From Sphaerisporangium perillae (GTDB lineage Bacteria; Actinomycetota; Actinomycetes; Streptosporangiales; Streptosporangiaceae), in the NCBI RefSeq assembly GCF_023276435.1, contig NZ_JALLPO010000010.1:89504-153503 (forward strand): a DNA stretch of 64,000 nt. The letters are read 5' to 3'. Made by a program: the position numbers and the translations under genes. Under the pieces are notes generated by a model that saw only the letters and a program-made list of their open reading frames with translations, ran no database searches and was not told where the DNA came from. This document shows, piece after piece, positions 28,281 through 38,141 of this stretch (position 1 is its first letter; every line of letters begins with the position of its first letter).

Positions 28281-29270
28281 CTAAGGAACGAACACGGCCA
28301 GGGGCTTGGCGGTCCTGCCGTGCTCCTCGACCAGGGCCAGCAGGGTGCCGTCGGGGCCGAAGACGCCGATCGGCCCGCTCCCGAGGCCCGCCGAGGGCAG
28401 CCGGCCGCCGTGGGCGACCAGCTTGGCCTGGTCCTCCGGCACGTCCATGCGCGGGAACGCCGCCGCGACCGCCTCGGCGATCGGCAGGATGGCGCAGTCC
28501 TCCGCGAGCTGGTCGATGGTGCGGGCCCCGGCCAGGTCGTACGGGCCGACGCGCGTGCGGCGCAGGGCGGTGAGGTGGCCGCCGACGCCGAGCGCCGCCC
28601 CGAGGTCACGGGCCAGGGAACGGATGTAGGTGCCGCTGGAACACCTCACCGAGGCGTCGAACTCGACGGCGTCGCCCGCACGCCGGATGGCGGTGACGTC
28701 GAACGCGTGGACGGTCACCGGCCGGGCCTGGAGCTCGACCTCCTCACCCGCCCTGGCCCGCTTGTAGGCGCGCTCGCCGTTCACCTTGATGGCGCTGACC
28801 TGCGGCGGGACCTGCATGATGGGCCCGGTGAGCGCGGCCACGCCCTTGCGGATCGCCTCGTCGGTCACCTGGCCCGCCGGGATCTCGGCGAGCGGCTCGC
28901 CCTCGGCGTCGTCGGTGGTGGTCGTCATGCCGAGCCGGATCGTGGCGTCGTAGCCCTTCTCCGTGAGCGCCAGATGGCCGAGCAGCCGGGTGGCCTTCTC
29001 GACGCCGATCACCAGCACTCCGGTGGCCATCGGGTCGAGCGTGCCGGCATGGCCCACCCGGCGGGTGCCCGCCAGGCGTCGCATCTTGCCGACCACGTCG
29101 TGGGAGGTCCAGCCCGCGGGCTTGTCCACGATGATCAGCCCGCTGGGCGGCGCGGGACGTCTCGCGCGCGCCCCGCCGCCCGCCGGGCCGCCACGAGAGC
29201 CGCCGGGCGCGGTGCCGGGCGTGCCACCTGCCGGGCCTTCGGTCTCACTGCCCGCCGTACTCATCGGCAC
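28281..29270 (-). CDS. truB: tRNA pseudouridine synthase B
   Basis: A 329-residue pseudouridine synthase that makes pseudouridine-55 in the T loop of tRNA. GLIIVDKPAGWTSHDVV opens the fold, GHAGTLDPMATGVL contains the catalytic Asp, and later KGYDATIRLGMTTTTDDAEG, RCSSGTYIRSLARDLG and a C-terminal PUA-like part follow. A Gly/Ala/Arg-rich extension of about 45 residues precedes the domain. A second ATG two codons downstream is possible. It follows nrnA after 42 bp in the nusA-infB cluster. Confidence 0.94.
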   Translation of the reverse strand: MPMSTAGSETEGPAGGTPGTAPGGSRGGPAGGGARARRPAPPSGLIIVDKPAGWTSHDVVGKMRRLAGTRRVGHAGTLDPMATGVLVIGVEKATRLLGHLALTEKGYDATIRLGMTTTTDDAEGEPLAEIPAGQVTDEAIRKGVAALTGPIMQVPPQVSAIKVNGERAYKRARAGEEVELQARPVTVHAFDVTAIRRAGDAVEFDASVRCSSGTYIRSLARDLGAALGVGGHLTALRRTRVGPYDLAGARTIDQLAEDCAILPIAEAVAAAFPRMDVPEDQAKLVAHGGRLPSAGLGSGPIGVFGPDGTLLALVEEHGRTAKPLAVFVP

Positions 29271-29312
29271 ATCCTCGAAGATCTCATCCGCGGGGTCACG
29301 GGAACGAACGGG

Positions 29313-30350
29313 TCAGGTGGAGGGGCCGAGGAGGGCGCTGAGCTTCGCGATGGTCTCCTCCGGGGAGTCGTGCGAGGTGAACCCCGCCGCGCGGACGTGG
29401 CCGCCGCCGCCCAGGGCCGTGCAGGCCCGGCCAACGTCCGCCCCGCCCTTGGAGCGCGTGGAGACCTGCCAGGACCCCTCGTCGTCCTCCTTGAGCACGA
29501 CCGCGATGTCGGGCTCGTCGGTGCGGCGGATCACGTCGATGATCCCCTCGCACTCCTCGTACGGCAGGCAGTACGCGGCGCGGTCGGCGCGGGTCACGTA
29601 GGTCCACACCATGCCGAGCCCGCCGGCGGCCCGCTCGTCGAGCGTGACCCTGCCGAGGACCGCGCCGAGGAGCTTCAGGTAGCAGAACGGAGAACGGTCC
29701 CACAGCTCGCGGGCGATCTCGTCGGTGCGCAGGCCGGTCGCCACCAGCCTCGCCGCCATCTCGTGCACGGCGGCGGTGGTGGAGGAGTGCTTGAAGGACC
29801 CGGTGTCGGTGACCAGGCCGGTGTACAGGCAGGTCGCGATGTCGCGGTCGACCTCGTAGCCCAGCCGCGCCAGCAACTGCTCCACCAGCATGGACGTCGA
29901 CGCGGCGGACGGGTCGACGATGGGGACGGTGCCGAACCCGGTGTTGGAGGGATGGTGGTCCACGACGATCAGTTCCTTGGCCTTGCCCGCGTTGGGCGTG
30001 AGCAGGCCGAGGCGGTCGATCGTGGGGACGTCGAAGCTCACCATCAGGCCGGGCTCCGCCGGGTAGGCCGCAGGCTCGACCAGCAGTTCCTGCCCGGGAA
30101 GGAAGCGCAGCAGGCGCGGCACGGCGAAGTGGCGGTCGCCGAACGACGCGACCACCCGCTTGCCCGCCCGGCGCAGCGCCATGCCTAGGCCGAGCATCGA
30201 GCCGAGTGCGTCGCCGTCGGGGGTGACGTGGCAGATCAGCGCCACCTCGTCCGCGTCCCGGAGGAGGTCGGCGGCCCGGCGCCAGTCATCCTCCCGCACC
30301 GCCGGCGCGGCGGCGGGAGGCTGGGTGTGCGGTCGTGGGTCGGACGTCAC
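29313..30350 (-). CDS. DHH-family phosphoesterase (NrnA-like)
   Basis: A 345-residue DHH/DHHA1 protein. [16 protein letters not shown] (near 41-56) and [10 protein letters not shown] supply the metal-binding Asp and His residues, and [11 protein letters not shown] is the DHHA1 signature. NrnA-type enzymes hydrolyse short oligoribonucleotides and 3'-phosphoadenosine 5'-phosphate; some act on cyclic dinucleotide products. The ATG overlaps the rbfA stop by 4 bp, and truB follows. The rbfA-nrnA-truB order is standard in actinobacteria. Confidence 0.9.
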   Translation of the reverse strand: MTSDPRPHTQPPAAAPAVREDDWRRAADLLRDADEVALICHVTPDGDALGSMLGLGMALRRAGKRVVASFGDRHFAVPRLLRFLPGQELLVEPAAYPAEPGLMVSFDVPTIDRLGLLTPNAGKAKELIVVDHHPSNTGFGTVPIVDPSAASTSMLVEQLLARLGYEVDRDIATCLYTGLVTDTGSFKHSSTTAAVHEMAARLVATGLRTDEIARELWDRSPFCYLKLLGAVLGRVTLDERAAGGLGMVWTYVTRADRAAYCLPYEECEGIIDVIRRTDEPDIAVVLKEDDEGSWQVSTRSKGGADVGRACTALGGGGHVRAAGFTSHDSPEETIAKLSALLGPST

Positions 30351-30844
30351 TGCGCGAAACGCCCCGCCCGGTCGTGCGCCTCGGCGCCGATCTCTCCCAC
30401 CGCCTCGTCCTCGCCCTCGTGGTCCTCCTCGCCGGGCTTGCGGTAGGGGTCGGGCTCGCCGGCATGGACGGCGTTCTCGGCCTTCTTCGCGATCTCCTCG
30501 TCACGGGCCCTGGCCTCGGCGAGCAGCCCGTCGAGGTGGCGCGCGCTGTCGGGCAGGGGGTCGTGGCTGAAGGTCAGCGTCGGGGTGAACCGGACACCCG
30601 TCTGGCGTCCCACCTCCGCGCGGATGATGCCCTTGGCACTCTCCAGGGCGGCGGCGGTGTCGGCTCGCTCGGCCTCGGAGCCGAACACGGTGTAGAAGAC
30701 CGTCGCGTCACGGAGATCACCGGTGATCTTCGTGTCGGTGACCGTCACGAAGCCGAGGCGGGGATCCTTGATCCGCCGTTCCAGCATCTCGGCGACAATC
30801 TGCTGAATGCGGTCCGCAAGTTTACGGGCGCGTGCTGCGTCCAC
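30347..30844 (-). CDS. rbfA: Ribosome-binding factor A
   Basis: A 165-residue Rbf[17 protein letters not shown] and [20 protein letters not shown], then [21 protein letters not shown], are family motifs of the KH-like core. Beyond about residue 120 the chain becomes an acidic, charged tail with no recognised motif, longer than in E. coli. RbfA helps mature the 5' end of 16S rRNA and cold adaptation. The start is GTG. Its stop overlaps the nrnA ATG. Confidence 0.93.
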   Translation of the reverse strand: MDAARARKLADRIQQIVAEMLERRIKDPRLGFVTVTDTKITGDLRDATVFYTVFGSEAERADTAAALESAKGIIRAEVGRQTGVRFTPTLTFSHDPLPDSARHLDGLLAEARARDEEIAKKAENAVHAGEPDPYRKPGEEDHEGEDEAVGEIGAEAHDRAGRFAQ

Positions 30845-30886
30845 GATCGCGCTCCCCCTCTTTGCTCGCTTTACTCGCTTAACGGT

Positions 30887-30911
30887 CTGCGGGAAGCCCG
30901 GCTTCCCGCAG
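30887..30911 (-). terminator. Hairpin just after the DUF503 gene
   Basis: CTGCGGGAAGC and GCTTCCCGCAG are perfect 11-base arms with loop CCG, starting 5 bp after the DUF503 stop and ending 43 bp before rbfA. It looks like a terminator or attenuator inside the cluster. Confidence 0.7.
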
Positions 30912-30915
30912 GCCC

Positions 30916-31215
30916 CTAATCTTCGTCCTCGTTGAAGAGTCGTCGCCTCGCGGACAGCAGCTCGATTTCCGGATGGAAGGCGACCAGCCGCTCGCAGGCC
31001 TCGAGCACCTCACCGCAGTTGACGGCGGTCGCCGACACCACGGCGACGCCGATCTCGGTGCGGCGGTGGAGGTCGAGATGGCCGGTCTCGGCCACCGCGA
31101 CCGCTGGGAACCGGCGGCGCACCTCGGCGATGAGAGGGCGCACCACAGAGCGCTTCTGCTTCAGCGAATGCACGTCGCCCAGCAGGATGTCCAGAGTCAG
31201 AGCACCTATGTACAT
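30916..31215 (-). CDS. DUF503 (YlxP-like) protein
   Basis: A 99-residue DUF503 protein: [20 protein letters not shown], then [20 protein letters not shown] and [20 protein letters not shown]. The family is conserved between infB and rbfA in Gram-positive bacteria; the B. subtilis homologue is YlxP, of uncertain role, possibly linked to ribosome function. It is flanked by two strong hairpins, which sets it apart transcriptionally from both infB and rbfA. Confidence 0.9.
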   Translation of the reverse strand: MYIGALTLDILLGDVHSLKQKRSVVRPLIAEVRRRFPAVAVAETGHLDLHRRTEIGVAVVSATAVNCGEVLEACERLVAFHPEIELLSARRRLFNEDED

Positions 31216-31250
31216 GGCTGTCGCCACGGGCCGGGGGTGAAGGAAGGCGG

Positions 31251-31281
31251 GGGTGTTCGTGGGACGGACCCACGAACACCC
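31251..31281 (-). terminator. Strong hairpin after infB
   Basis: GGGTGTTCGTGGG and CCCACGAACACCC are perfect 13-base arms around the loop ACGGA, starting 22 bp after the infB stop and ending 35 bp before the DUF503 start. It should end or strongly attenuate the rimP-nusA-ylxR-infB message. Confidence 0.75.
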
Positions 31282-31303
31282 GCCGCCGTGCTTCCTCGCA
31301 CCG

Positions 31304-34300
31304 TCAGGCGCGCGGCTTCTCCCGCATCTCGAACGTCTCGATGACGTCGTCGATCTTGATGTCGCTGTATCCGAGACCGATACCACACTCGAAGCCCTCG
31401 CGGACCTCGGTCGCGTCGTCCTTGAAGCGGCGCAGCGACGAAACAGTGAGGTTGTCGGCCACGACGACACCGTCGCGGATGATCCGGGCCTTGCTGTTGC
31501 GGGTGATCGTGCCCGAGCGGACCAGACAGCCCGCCACGTTGCCGATCTTCGGGACCTTGAAGACCTCGCGGACTTCGGCGGTGCCCGTCTGGGCCTCCTC
31601 GAACTCCGGCTTCAGCATGCCCTTGAGGGCCGCCTCGATCTCCTCGATCGCCTGGTAGATGACCGAGTAGTAGCGGATGTCGACGCCCTCGCGCTCGGCC
31701 AGGTCGCGCGCCCGGACCTCGGGTCGCACGTTGAAGCCGATGATGACGGCGTTGTCGTCCGCGATCGCCAGGTTGACGTCGTACTCGGTGATCGCGCCGA
31801 CCGCACGGTGGAGCACCCGCAGGCGCACCTCCTCGCCGACATCGATCTTGAGCAGCGCATCCTCGAGGGCCTCCACGGAACCGGAGACGTCACCCTTGAT
31901 GATGAGCTTGAGCTCGTCGACCTTGCCCTTCTCCATGTCGCTGAAGAGCTCTTCGAGCGTGCGACGGCGGCTGGACCTCGCCATGTCGGCGATGCGCTGC
32001 CGGGCCGCCCGCTGCTGGGCGATCTGGCGGGCCATCCGGTCGTCGGTGACGACGATGAAGTTGTCACCGGCGCTCGGCACGGCCGTGAGACCCAGCACCA
32101 GGACCGGACGCGACGGGTCGGCCTCGGTGACCTGCTCGCCGCTGTCGTCCAGCATCGCCCGGACGCGGCCGAAGGCCTCGCCACAGACGATCGAGTCGCC
32201 GACCCGGAGCGTGCCGCGCTGCACGAGCACGGTCGCCACGGGGCCACGGCCCTTGTCCAGGTGGGCTTCGATCGCGATGCCCTGGGCGTCCATCGTCGGG
32301 TTCGCCCGAAGGTCGAGCTCGGCGTCGGCCGTCAGCAGGATCGCCTCGAGCAGGTCGTCGATGCCGAGACCCTCCTTGGCGGAGATGTCGACGAACATCG
32401 TCGAGCCGCCGTACTCCTCGGCCACCAGACCGTACTCGGTGAGCTGGGCCCGCACCTTCGTCGGGTCCGCGCCCTCCTTGTCGATCTTGTTGACCGCGAC
32501 CACCACGGGGACCTCCGCCGCGTGGGCGTGGTTGAGGGCCTCGATGGTCTGCGGCTTCACACCGTCGTCGGCGGCGACCACCAGCACGGCGATGTCGGTC
32601 GCCTGGGCACCACGGGCACGCATGGCGGTGAACGCCTCGTGACCCGGGGTGTCGATGAAGGTGATCTTCCGATCCTGGCCTTCGTGCTCGGTGGCGACCT
32701 GGTAGGCACCGATGTGCTGGGTGATGCCACCGGCCTCACGGGCCACGACGTTGGTGTTGCGGATCGCGTCGAGCAGCTTGGTCTTACCGTGGTCGACGTG
32801 ACCCATGACGGTCACGACCGGCGGACGCGGCGCGAGATCGCTCTCGTCGCCCTCGTCCTCGCCGAACTCGATGTCGAAGGCCTCGAGAAGCTCGCGGTCC
32901 TCCTCCTCCGGGCTGACGACCTGGATGGCGTAGTTGAGCTCGGCACCCAGCAGCTGCAGGGTCTCCTCGTTCACCGACTGGGTGGCGGTCACCATCTCGC
33001 CGAGGTGCAGCATGATCTGCACCAGCGACGCGGGGTTCGCACCGATCTTGTCGGCGAAGTCGGACAGCGAGGCTCCACGCGGGAGGCGCAGGGTCTGGCC
33101 CGTGCCACGGGGGACCTGCACGCCGCCGATCGAAGGCGCCTGCATGTTGTCGAACTCTTGACGCCTCTGGCGCTTGGACTTGCGGCCACGCGTCGGACGG
33201 CCGCCGGGACGCCCGAAGGCACCCGCCGTGCCACCACGGCCACGAGCGCCGCCGCCACCGGGACGACCGGCGAAACCACCGCCGCCGCCGCCACCACCGG
33301 CACCCGCGCCGGCGCCGCCGGGACGGCCACCGGTGCCCGTGCGGGGGCCGCTGAAGCCGCCGCCGCCACCGGGACGGCCCGCGCCGCCACCGCCGCCACC
33401 GGGACGGCCACCGCCACCGCCGGGACGGCCACCGCCGCCACCGGGACGACCGGCGCCGCCACCGCCACCCTGGCCGGGACCGGCCGGGCGGGAAGGCATC
33501 ATCATCGGGTTCGGACGCGGACCACCGGGACGGGGGCCACCCGCACCGGGACCGGGACGCGGACCGCCGGCGCCGGGACCCGGACGCGGACCGGCCGCAC
33601 CGGGAGGCCCGGAACGCGCACCGGGGGGACGCGGCATCGCGCCATCGCGGGGACCCTCACGGCGAGGCTCGCGAGGACCGGCGCCGTCACGGCGCGGCTC
33701 GCGGGGACCGGCGTCACGAGGAGCGCCGTCACGGCCGGGAGGGGCACCGCCCTCGCGGCCCGGACGCGCCGGACGCTGGCCCATGCCGCTCGCGTTGGAC
33801 GAGAACGGGTTGTTGCCCGGACGCGGGCCACGCGGGCCCGGCTTGGGACCTCCGGGACGCGGGGCGCCGCCCGACGCCGGAGCGCCGGAACGCGGACCCG
33901 CCGGAGCGCCACCGGGCGCACCGGCGCCGGGCGCCGAAGAGGCCGCCGGACGCTGGGCCGGACCGGGCCGGGGCCCCGGCCTCGGGCCGGAACCGGGACG
34001 CGCACCAGGCGAGGCCGGGCGTGTGTCGGAACGAGGGGCCTCGAACCGGGGCGCCTCGGACCGCGGCAGGTCAGGACGCGGCGTCACGGGGCGCTCGGCC
34101 TCGGGACGGGCGGCCTCAGGCTGGGCGGCCTCGGCGCGAGCGGCCTCGGGACGCGGAGCCGCCGGACGGGTGTCCTCCTGCGGAGGCTGGTTGACATGGG
34201 GCATCGGAACGGGCGGACGCGGCGCGACGTTCGCGGGACCGGGTCGTGGACCCGGCTTCGGGCCGGGACCCGGCCTCGGAACCGTCTGGCCTGGCGCCGC

Positions 34301-34543
34301 CGCGCCGTTGCCGGCCTGGCTCTGTGCCGGCCGGGGGGACGCCTTCGGCGCCCTGGACGACCTGTCGCCGCCCCTGGAATCGGAGGACCCCTTGAGGGCC
34401 TCCGTAAGCTTGCGGACCACCGGCGCTTCTATCGTTGAAGACGCCGATCGCACGAACTCGCCCATTTCTTGGAGCTTGGCCATCACGACCTTGCTCTCTA
34501 CTCCGAACTCCTTGGCGAGCTCGTAGACTCGGACCTTCGCCAC
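31304..34543 (-). CDS. infB: Translation initiation factor IF-2
   Basis: A 1079-residue IF-2. The N-terminal IF2N domain ([20 protein letters not shown]) is followed by a very long disordered stretch rich in Gly, Pro, Arg and Ala (about 60-460), including tandem GRPGGGG-type units. A second IF2N-like segment and the GTPase domain follow with [16 protein letters not shown] and NKID, then domains II-IV. IF-2 brings initiator tRNA to the 30S subunit. The GTG start follows AGGGAG. The long Gly-rich linker is a feature of high-GC actinobacteria and is a hazard for assembly and frame calls. Confidence 0.97.
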   Translation of the reverse strand: MAKVRVYELAKEFGVESKVVMAKLQEMGEFVRSASSTIEAPVVRKLTEALKGSSDSRGGDRSSRAPKASPRPAQSQAGNGAAAPGQTVPRPGPGPKPGPRPGPANVAPRPPVPMPHVNQPPQEDTRPAAPRPEAARAEAAQPEAARPEAERPVTPRPDLPRSEAPRFEAPRSDTRPASPGARPGSGPRPGPRPGPAQRPAASSAPGAGAPGGAPAGPRSGAPASGGAPRPGGPKPGPRGPRPGNNPFSSNASGMGQRPARPGREGGAPPGRDGAPRDAGPREPRRDGAGPREPRREGPRDGAMPRPPGARSGPPGAAGPRPGPGAGGPRPGPGAGGPRPGGPRPNPMMMPSRPAGPGQGGGGGAGRPGGGGGRPGGGGGRPGGGGGGAGRPGGGGGFSGPRTGTGGRPGGAGAGAGGGGGGGGFAGRPGGGGARGRGGTAGAFGRPGGRPTRGRKSKRQRRQEFDNMQAPSIGGVQVPRGTGQTLRLPRGASLSDFADKIGANPASLVQIMLHLGEMVTATQSVNEETLQLLGAELNYAIQVVSPEEEDRELLEAFDIEFGEDEGDESDLAPRPPVVTVMGHVDHGKTKLLDAIRNTNVVAREAGGITQHIGAYQVATEHEGQDRKITFIDTPGHEAFTAMRARGAQATDIAVLVVAADDGVKPQTIEALNHAHAAEVPVVVAVNKIDKEGADPTKVRAQLTEYGLVAEEYGGSTMFVDISAKEGLGIDDLLEAILLTADAELDLRANPTMDAQGIAIEAHLDKGRGPVATVLVQRGTLRVGDSIVCGEAFGRVRAMLDDSGEQVTEADPSRPVLVLGLTAVPSAGDNFIVVTDDRMARQIAQQRAARQRIADMARSSRRRTLEELFSDMEKGKVDELKLIIKGDVSGSVEALEDALLKIDVGEEVRLRVLHRAVGAITEYDVNLAIADDNAVIIGFNVRPEVRARDLAEREGVDIRYYSVIYQAIEEIEAALKGMLKPEFEEAQTGTAEVREVFKVPKIGNVAGCLVRSGTITRNSKARIIRDGVVVADNLTVSSLRRFKDDATEVREGFECGIGLGYSDIKIDDVIETFEMREKPRA

Positions 34544-34694
34544 TGCACTCCCTAACTCGGCCCGGGAGGCTGTGCCGCCGGACCGTCGCTACCTAGACGT
34601 ACTCATCGCCGCATGCTCATCAGGCGCTCATCGCTATCTGACCCGCCTATCGACTCGGCGTCCTACATGACAGTTGGTAACCATTCACCCGGTC

Positions 34695-34988
34695 CTACTC
34701 GGCGTCAAGCCCCGCAAGATGAGCTCGAAGACGCGCCACGTCGAGCGGTCCCGCGACACGGAACGAGCGCGGAAACGCCCGGCGACGCTCGGCGAGCTCC
34801 AGGCAACTCAGGGCCGGATGTACATAAGCACCACGACCCTGCAGCCGTCCTCGCTGGTCAGGAATGATCTCACTCCCGACCACCACCAGGCGGAGCAGCT
34901 CGGACTTTACCGTGCGAACCCGGCAGCCCACGCATGTTCTCAGCGGGACCGCCCGGCCACCGTAATCCAGCTTACCTTGTGGAGGCAT
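34695..34988 (-). CDS. ylxR: YlxR-family RNA-binding protein (DUF448)
   Basis: A 97-residue YlxR protein: [20 protein letters not shown] near the N-terminus, then [20 protein letters not shown]. YlxR is a small basic RNA-binding protein between nusA and infB; in B. subtilis it has been linked to regulation of many genes and in other species to the RNase P RNA. The ATG chosen lies inside the 3' end of nusA (17-bp overlap), and an ATG six codons upstream is the alternative. infB starts 151 bp downstream. Confidence 0.9.
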   Translation of the reverse strand: MPPQGKLDYGGRAVPLRTCVGCRVRTVKSELLRLVVVGSEIIPDQRGRLQGRGAYVHPALSCLELAERRRAFPRSFRVAGPLDVARLRAHLAGLDAE

Positions 34989-35985
34989 CGGCGGGACCGA
35001 CCGCATCCCCCGCCGCGGTCGTCTGCGTATCGGGACGGATGTCAATGCGCCATCCGGTGAGACGAGCGGCGAGCCGGGCGTTCTGCCCTTCCTTGCCGAT
35101 CGCGAGGGAGAGCTGGTAGTCGGGCACGGTGACCCGGGCGACACGACCTTCGAGGTCGATCACCTCGACATGTGAAACCCGCGCGGGCGACAAAGCATTC
35201 CCGACGAACTCCGCGGGATCGTCCGACCAGTCGATGATGTCGATCTTCTCGCCGTGCAGCTCGGTCATCACGTTGCGCACCCGCGACCCCATCGGGCCGA
35301 TGCACGCGCCCTTGGCGTTGACGCCGCCTCGGCGCGAGCGGACCGCGATCTTGGTACGGTGACCCGCCTCGCGCGCGATGGCGGCGATCTCCACCGTGCC
35401 GTCGGCGATCTCGGGGACCTCCAGGGCGAAGAGCTTCTTCACCAGGTTCGGATGGGTGCGCGACAGGGTGACCGACGGCCCCTTGTGCCCCTTCTTCACC
35501 TGCACGACGTAGCAGCGCAGCCGCTCGCCGTGGATGTACTCCTCGCCGGGCACCTGCTCGTTGTGCGGCAGGATGGCCTCGATCTTGCCGAGGTCGACCA
35601 GCACGACCCGGGGATCCTTGCCCTGCTGGATCACCCCGGCGACCAGCTCGCCCTCGCGGCTGGCGAACTCGCCGAAGTTGATCTCGTCCTCGGCGTCCCT
35701 GAGCTGCTGGAGGATCACCTGCTTGGCCGTGGTCGCCGCGATGCGGCTGAAGTTGCCGGGGGTGTCCTCGTACTCCCTGACGACGCGTCCCTCGTCGTCG
35801 AGCTCGGCTGCGTAGATCATCACGTGCCCGGAGGTGCGGTCGAGCTCCGCACGCGCCTTGGCGGCCGCACCCTCGGTGCGGAAGTACGCGATCAGCAATG
35901 CGTCCTCGATCGCCTTGACGACCAGGTCGAAGGAGATGTCCTTCTCCCGCTCCAGGCTGCGCAGGACGCTCATGTCAATGTCCAC
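34972..35985 (-). CDS. nusA: Transcription termination/antitermination factor NusA
   Basis: A 337-residue NusA with N-terminal RNA-polymerase-binding domain ([20 protein letters not shown]), an S1 domain, and two KH domains ([20 protein letters not shown] and [19 protein letters not shown]). The C-terminal acidic repeats of E. coli NusA are missing, as usual in actinobacteria. NusA controls pausing, termination and rRNA antitermination. The start is GTG, 11 bp after the rimP stop; a second in-frame ATG four codons later is possible. Confidence 0.95.
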   Translation of the reverse strand: MDIDMSVLRSLEREKDISFDLVVKAIEDALLIAYFRTEGAAAKARAELDRTSGHVMIYAAELDDEGRVVREYEDTPGNFSRIAATTAKQVILQQLRDAEDEINFGEFASREGELVAGVIQQGKDPRVVLVDLGKIEAILPHNEQVPGEEYIHGERLRCYVVQVKKGHKGPSVTLSRTHPNLVKKLFALEVPEIADGTVEIAAIAREAGHRTKIAVRSRRGGVNAKGACIGPMGSRVRNVMTELHGEKIDIIDWSDDPAEFVGNALSPARVSHVEVIDLEGRVARVTVPDYQLSLAIGKEGQNARLAARLTGWRIDIRPDTQTTAAGDAVGPADASTR

Positions 35986-35996
35986 AAGGCTCCCCC

Positions 35997-36515
35997 CTAG
36001 CCCTCGTCGCCGTCGTCGTCGCCGGCGTCTTCTTCATCGTCGAGCACGTCTTCGTCCAACCGGCGGAACTCCACCTGCACCCGCCCCTTGACGAGCTCGT
36101 CCCAAGCCAGCGGACGCGAGGCGTCACCCAGCGAGATCTCGACGCCGGACTCGCCGACGGCCAGCACGCGGCCCTCCAGCGAGGTGCCGTCGTGCAGGTC
36201 GGCCTTCACCAGTCTGCCCTTGGCGCGGCGCCAGTGGCGCGGCTCGGTCAGCGGGCGGTCGACCCCGGGCGAGGTGACCTCCAGGACGTATGGGCTGCCG
36301 CCCATCACGTCGCTGTCGTCGAGCGCCTGCGACACCCGCTGGCTGACGTCGGCGACCTTGTCCAGGCTCACCCCGTCGTCGCCGTCCACGATGATGCGCA
36401 GGAGCCGCCGCTTGCCCGCAGGAGTGATCGTGACGTCCTCGAGGTCAAGACCCTCCGCGGCCGCGACGGGTTCAAGAAGTTTGATCAGGCGGTCACGTCG
36501 AGCGTCTGCGCCCAT
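35997..36515 (-). CDS. rimP: Ribosome maturation factor RimP
   Basis: A 172-residue Rim[39 protein letters not shown], and [20 protein letters not shown] are the family motifs, with a very acidic C-terminal tail. RimP is needed for 30S maturation. It is the first gene of the rimP-nusA-ylxR-infB cluster. A small hairpin in its leader (CGGCCGTC/GACGGCCG, 36538-36559) lies about 23 bp before the ATG and could affect translation. Confidence 0.94.
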   Translation of the reverse strand: MGADARRDRLIKLLEPVAAAEGLDLEDVTITPAGKRRLLRIIVDGDDGVSLDKVADVSQRVSQALDDSDVMGGSPYVLEVTSPGVDRPLTEPRHWRRAKGRLVKADLHDGTSLEGRVLAVGESGVEISLGDASRPLAWDELVKGRVQVEFRRLDEDVLDDEEDAGDDDGDEG

Positions 36516-36700
36516 GCTGACCTCCCAGTTGTTTCATCGGCCGTCGTCAAAGACGGCCGAAGGCGTACCTCGCCCAACGGTTCACCAGCCTATCGACACC
36601 GGGGCACGGAAAGAGCGCCACTCGGTTACCCACCGGGTGACGCGCCGTACGATGCTATGTGCCAAGCCAGGAAAAGCCGTCATCCACAGGAGGCCGCACC

Positions 36701-37216
36701 GTGCGTCAGCGTGCCCTGACCCGGCGCGCGGTGCTACGCGGCACCGCCGCCGGGGCGCTCGCCGCGGCCGTCGCCGGCTGCTCAGGAGAGCAGCAGGCCC
36801 CGCCGAGCACTCCCAAGCCGCCCGACCCGGAGACCGTGCTGCTCACCAGCGTGATCGCCGACAAGGAGCAGATGGTGGCCCTCTACCGGCAGGCCGCGGG
36901 CCCGGGCGGCAAGACGGCCGCCAGGCTGCGCCCGTTCCAGCAACGTCACGAGGCCCACCTTGCGGAGCTGCGGCGGCGCCTGCCGGCGGCCGCGACGCCC
37001 TCCGCCTCCTCGCCCGCCCCGTCGGGCTCGGCGAGCTCCGGGGGCTCCGCGTCCCCGGCGGCGGTCTCGGTCGGCAGGCTGCGCGAGATGGAGCGCAAGG
37101 CGGCGGCCGCCCGCCCCCGCCAGATGGGGACGGTCTCGCCGGCGCTGGCGCAGTTGCTCGCCTCCATCGGCGCCTGCGAGGCCGCGCACGCCGCGGCGCT
37201 GGCGAGGGCGTCGTGA
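36701..37216 (+). CDS. Tat-exported lipoprotein of unknown function
   Basis: A 171-residue protein with a twin-arginine signal (TRRAVLRGTAAGALAAAVAG) directly followed by a lipobox cysteine (AVAGC), so it is likely exported folded and lipid-anchored on the outer face of the membrane. The mature part is helical and Ala-rich with a Ser/Pro-rich middle segment and short charged helices. The GTG follows a perfect AGGAGG. Its stop overlaps the next start (GTGA), so it is cotranslated with the DUF4439 protein. The paired orientation suggests that they work together; function unknown. Confidence 0.8.
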   Translation: MRQRALTRRAVLRGTAAGALAAAVAGCSGEQQAPPSTPKPPDPETVLLTSVIADKEQMVALYRQAAGPGGKTAARLRPFQQRHEAHLAELRRRLPAAATPSASSPAPSGSASSGGSASPAAVSVGRLREMERKAAAARPRQMGTVSPALAQLLASIGACEAAHAAALARAS

Positions 37217-37734
37217 CCCGCGCCCTCCGGGCGCTCGACGCCGACGCCCTCCAGACGCTCAACAAGGTGCTCGACGCCGAGCACGCGGCGGTGTACGCCT
37301 ACGGCGTCGTCGGCGCACGCACGATCGGCGGACGGCGATCCTCCGCGACCGCGGGCTTCAACGCCCACCGGGCCAGGCGCGACCAGATCCGCGGGCTGAT
37401 CACCGCCAGGGGCGGCACGCCCTCGGAGTCCGGCACGGCCTACGAGCTGCCGTTCCCCGTGACGGCGGCCGCGGACGCGGCACGCCTGGCCGCGCTGGTC
37501 GAAGACCGCGTGACGGCGGCCTACCTCGAGCTGGCCGCCGTGCGCGACCCCGCGCTGCGGCGGCTCGCCGCGCTGGCGATGCAGGAGTGCGCGGTCCGGT
37601 CGTACGGCTGGCGCCCGGCGATCGCCACCCTGCCGGGCCTGCCGGCGCCCGAGCCGAGCGCGCCGCCCGCGACGGGCGAGCCGCCCGCGACGGGCGAGCC
37701 GAGCATGTCTCCGCCGGTCTCCCTGGACCAGTGA
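37213..37734 (+). CDS. DUF4439 ferritin-like domain protein
   Basis: A 173-residue helical protein: LNKVLDAEHAAVYAYGVVGA, then FNAHRARRDQIRGLI, and LAALAMQECAVRSYGWRPA. The spaced Glu/His residues in a four-helix pattern fit the ferritin-like DUF4439 family. The C-terminus ends in a short tandem PPATGE repeat. It has no signal peptide, unlike its upstream partner, with which it overlaps by 4 bp. A metal or redox role is conceivable but not shown. Nothing else in the operon is visible. Confidence 0.82.
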   Translation: MTRALRALDADALQTLNKVLDAEHAAVYAYGVVGARTIGGRRSSATAGFNAHRARRDQIRGLITARGGTPSESGTAYELPFPVTAAADAARLAALVEDRVTAAYLELAAVRDPALRRLAALAMQECAVRSYGWRPAIATLPGLPAPEPSAPPATGEPPATGEPSMSPPVSLDQ

Positions 37735-37812
37735 GCCGGTTTTCCCTTTGTGTCCACGTTTGCGGGCGATGCCCGGGGTAGTTGCCCGTCCATCGGACGC
37801 ACGGAGGAGCAC

Positions 37813-38001
37813 ATGGGCTGGAGTTACCGTAAATCGATCAAGATGGGGCCGTTCAGGCTCAACCTTTCGCGGAGCGGTGTCGGGCACAGCTACGGCGGAC
37901 GTGGATTCCGTGTCACCAAGGGCGCCGACGGACGACGCACCATCACCGTGAACCTGCCGGGCGGCTTTCACTGGCGCAAGACGCGCGGCAACCGGGACTA
38001 G
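37813..38001 (+). CDS. DUF4236 domain small protein
   Basis: A 62-residue basic protein beginning MGWSYRKSIKMGPFRLNLSR, followed by SGVGHSYGGRGFRVTKGADG and ending RKTRGNRD. This is the DUF4236 domain, a small beta-rich unit found alone or at the N-terminus of larger proteins; function unknown. The ATG follows GGAGGAG at good spacing. It stands alone between the DUF4439 gene and the convergent proS. Confidence 0.85.
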   Translation: MGWSYRKSIKMGPFRLNLSRSGVGHSYGGRGFRVTKGADGRRTITVNLPGGFHWRKTRGNRD

Positions 38002-38141
38002 GCCCGGCCGGTCCGAGCCGGTCCCCCGGCACCTGGAGCCGCGCGCCGTTCAGTTCGACTCTGCACGGCGCGTGACGAGGGCTCGCCACCTCAGGCCGAG
38101 AGGCGGCGGGCCCTTTGCCATGCCGGGTGCGGCGAGGCCGG

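Noticed and set aside
26970-30188. Plus-strand open frame of over 1000 codons opposite ribF-truB-nrnA
   Set aside because: It is antisense to several well-supported genes and has no domain similarity.
31253-34438. Very long plus-strand open frame opposite infB
   Set aside because: It is the antisense of the infB reading frame; high GC and the Gly/Pro-rich repeats keep stops away. Its Thr/Gly/Arg runs are not protein-like.
33174-34526. Collagen-like Pro/Gly protein on the plus strand
   Set aside because: It is the mirror of the low-complexity linker of IF-2, not an independent gene.
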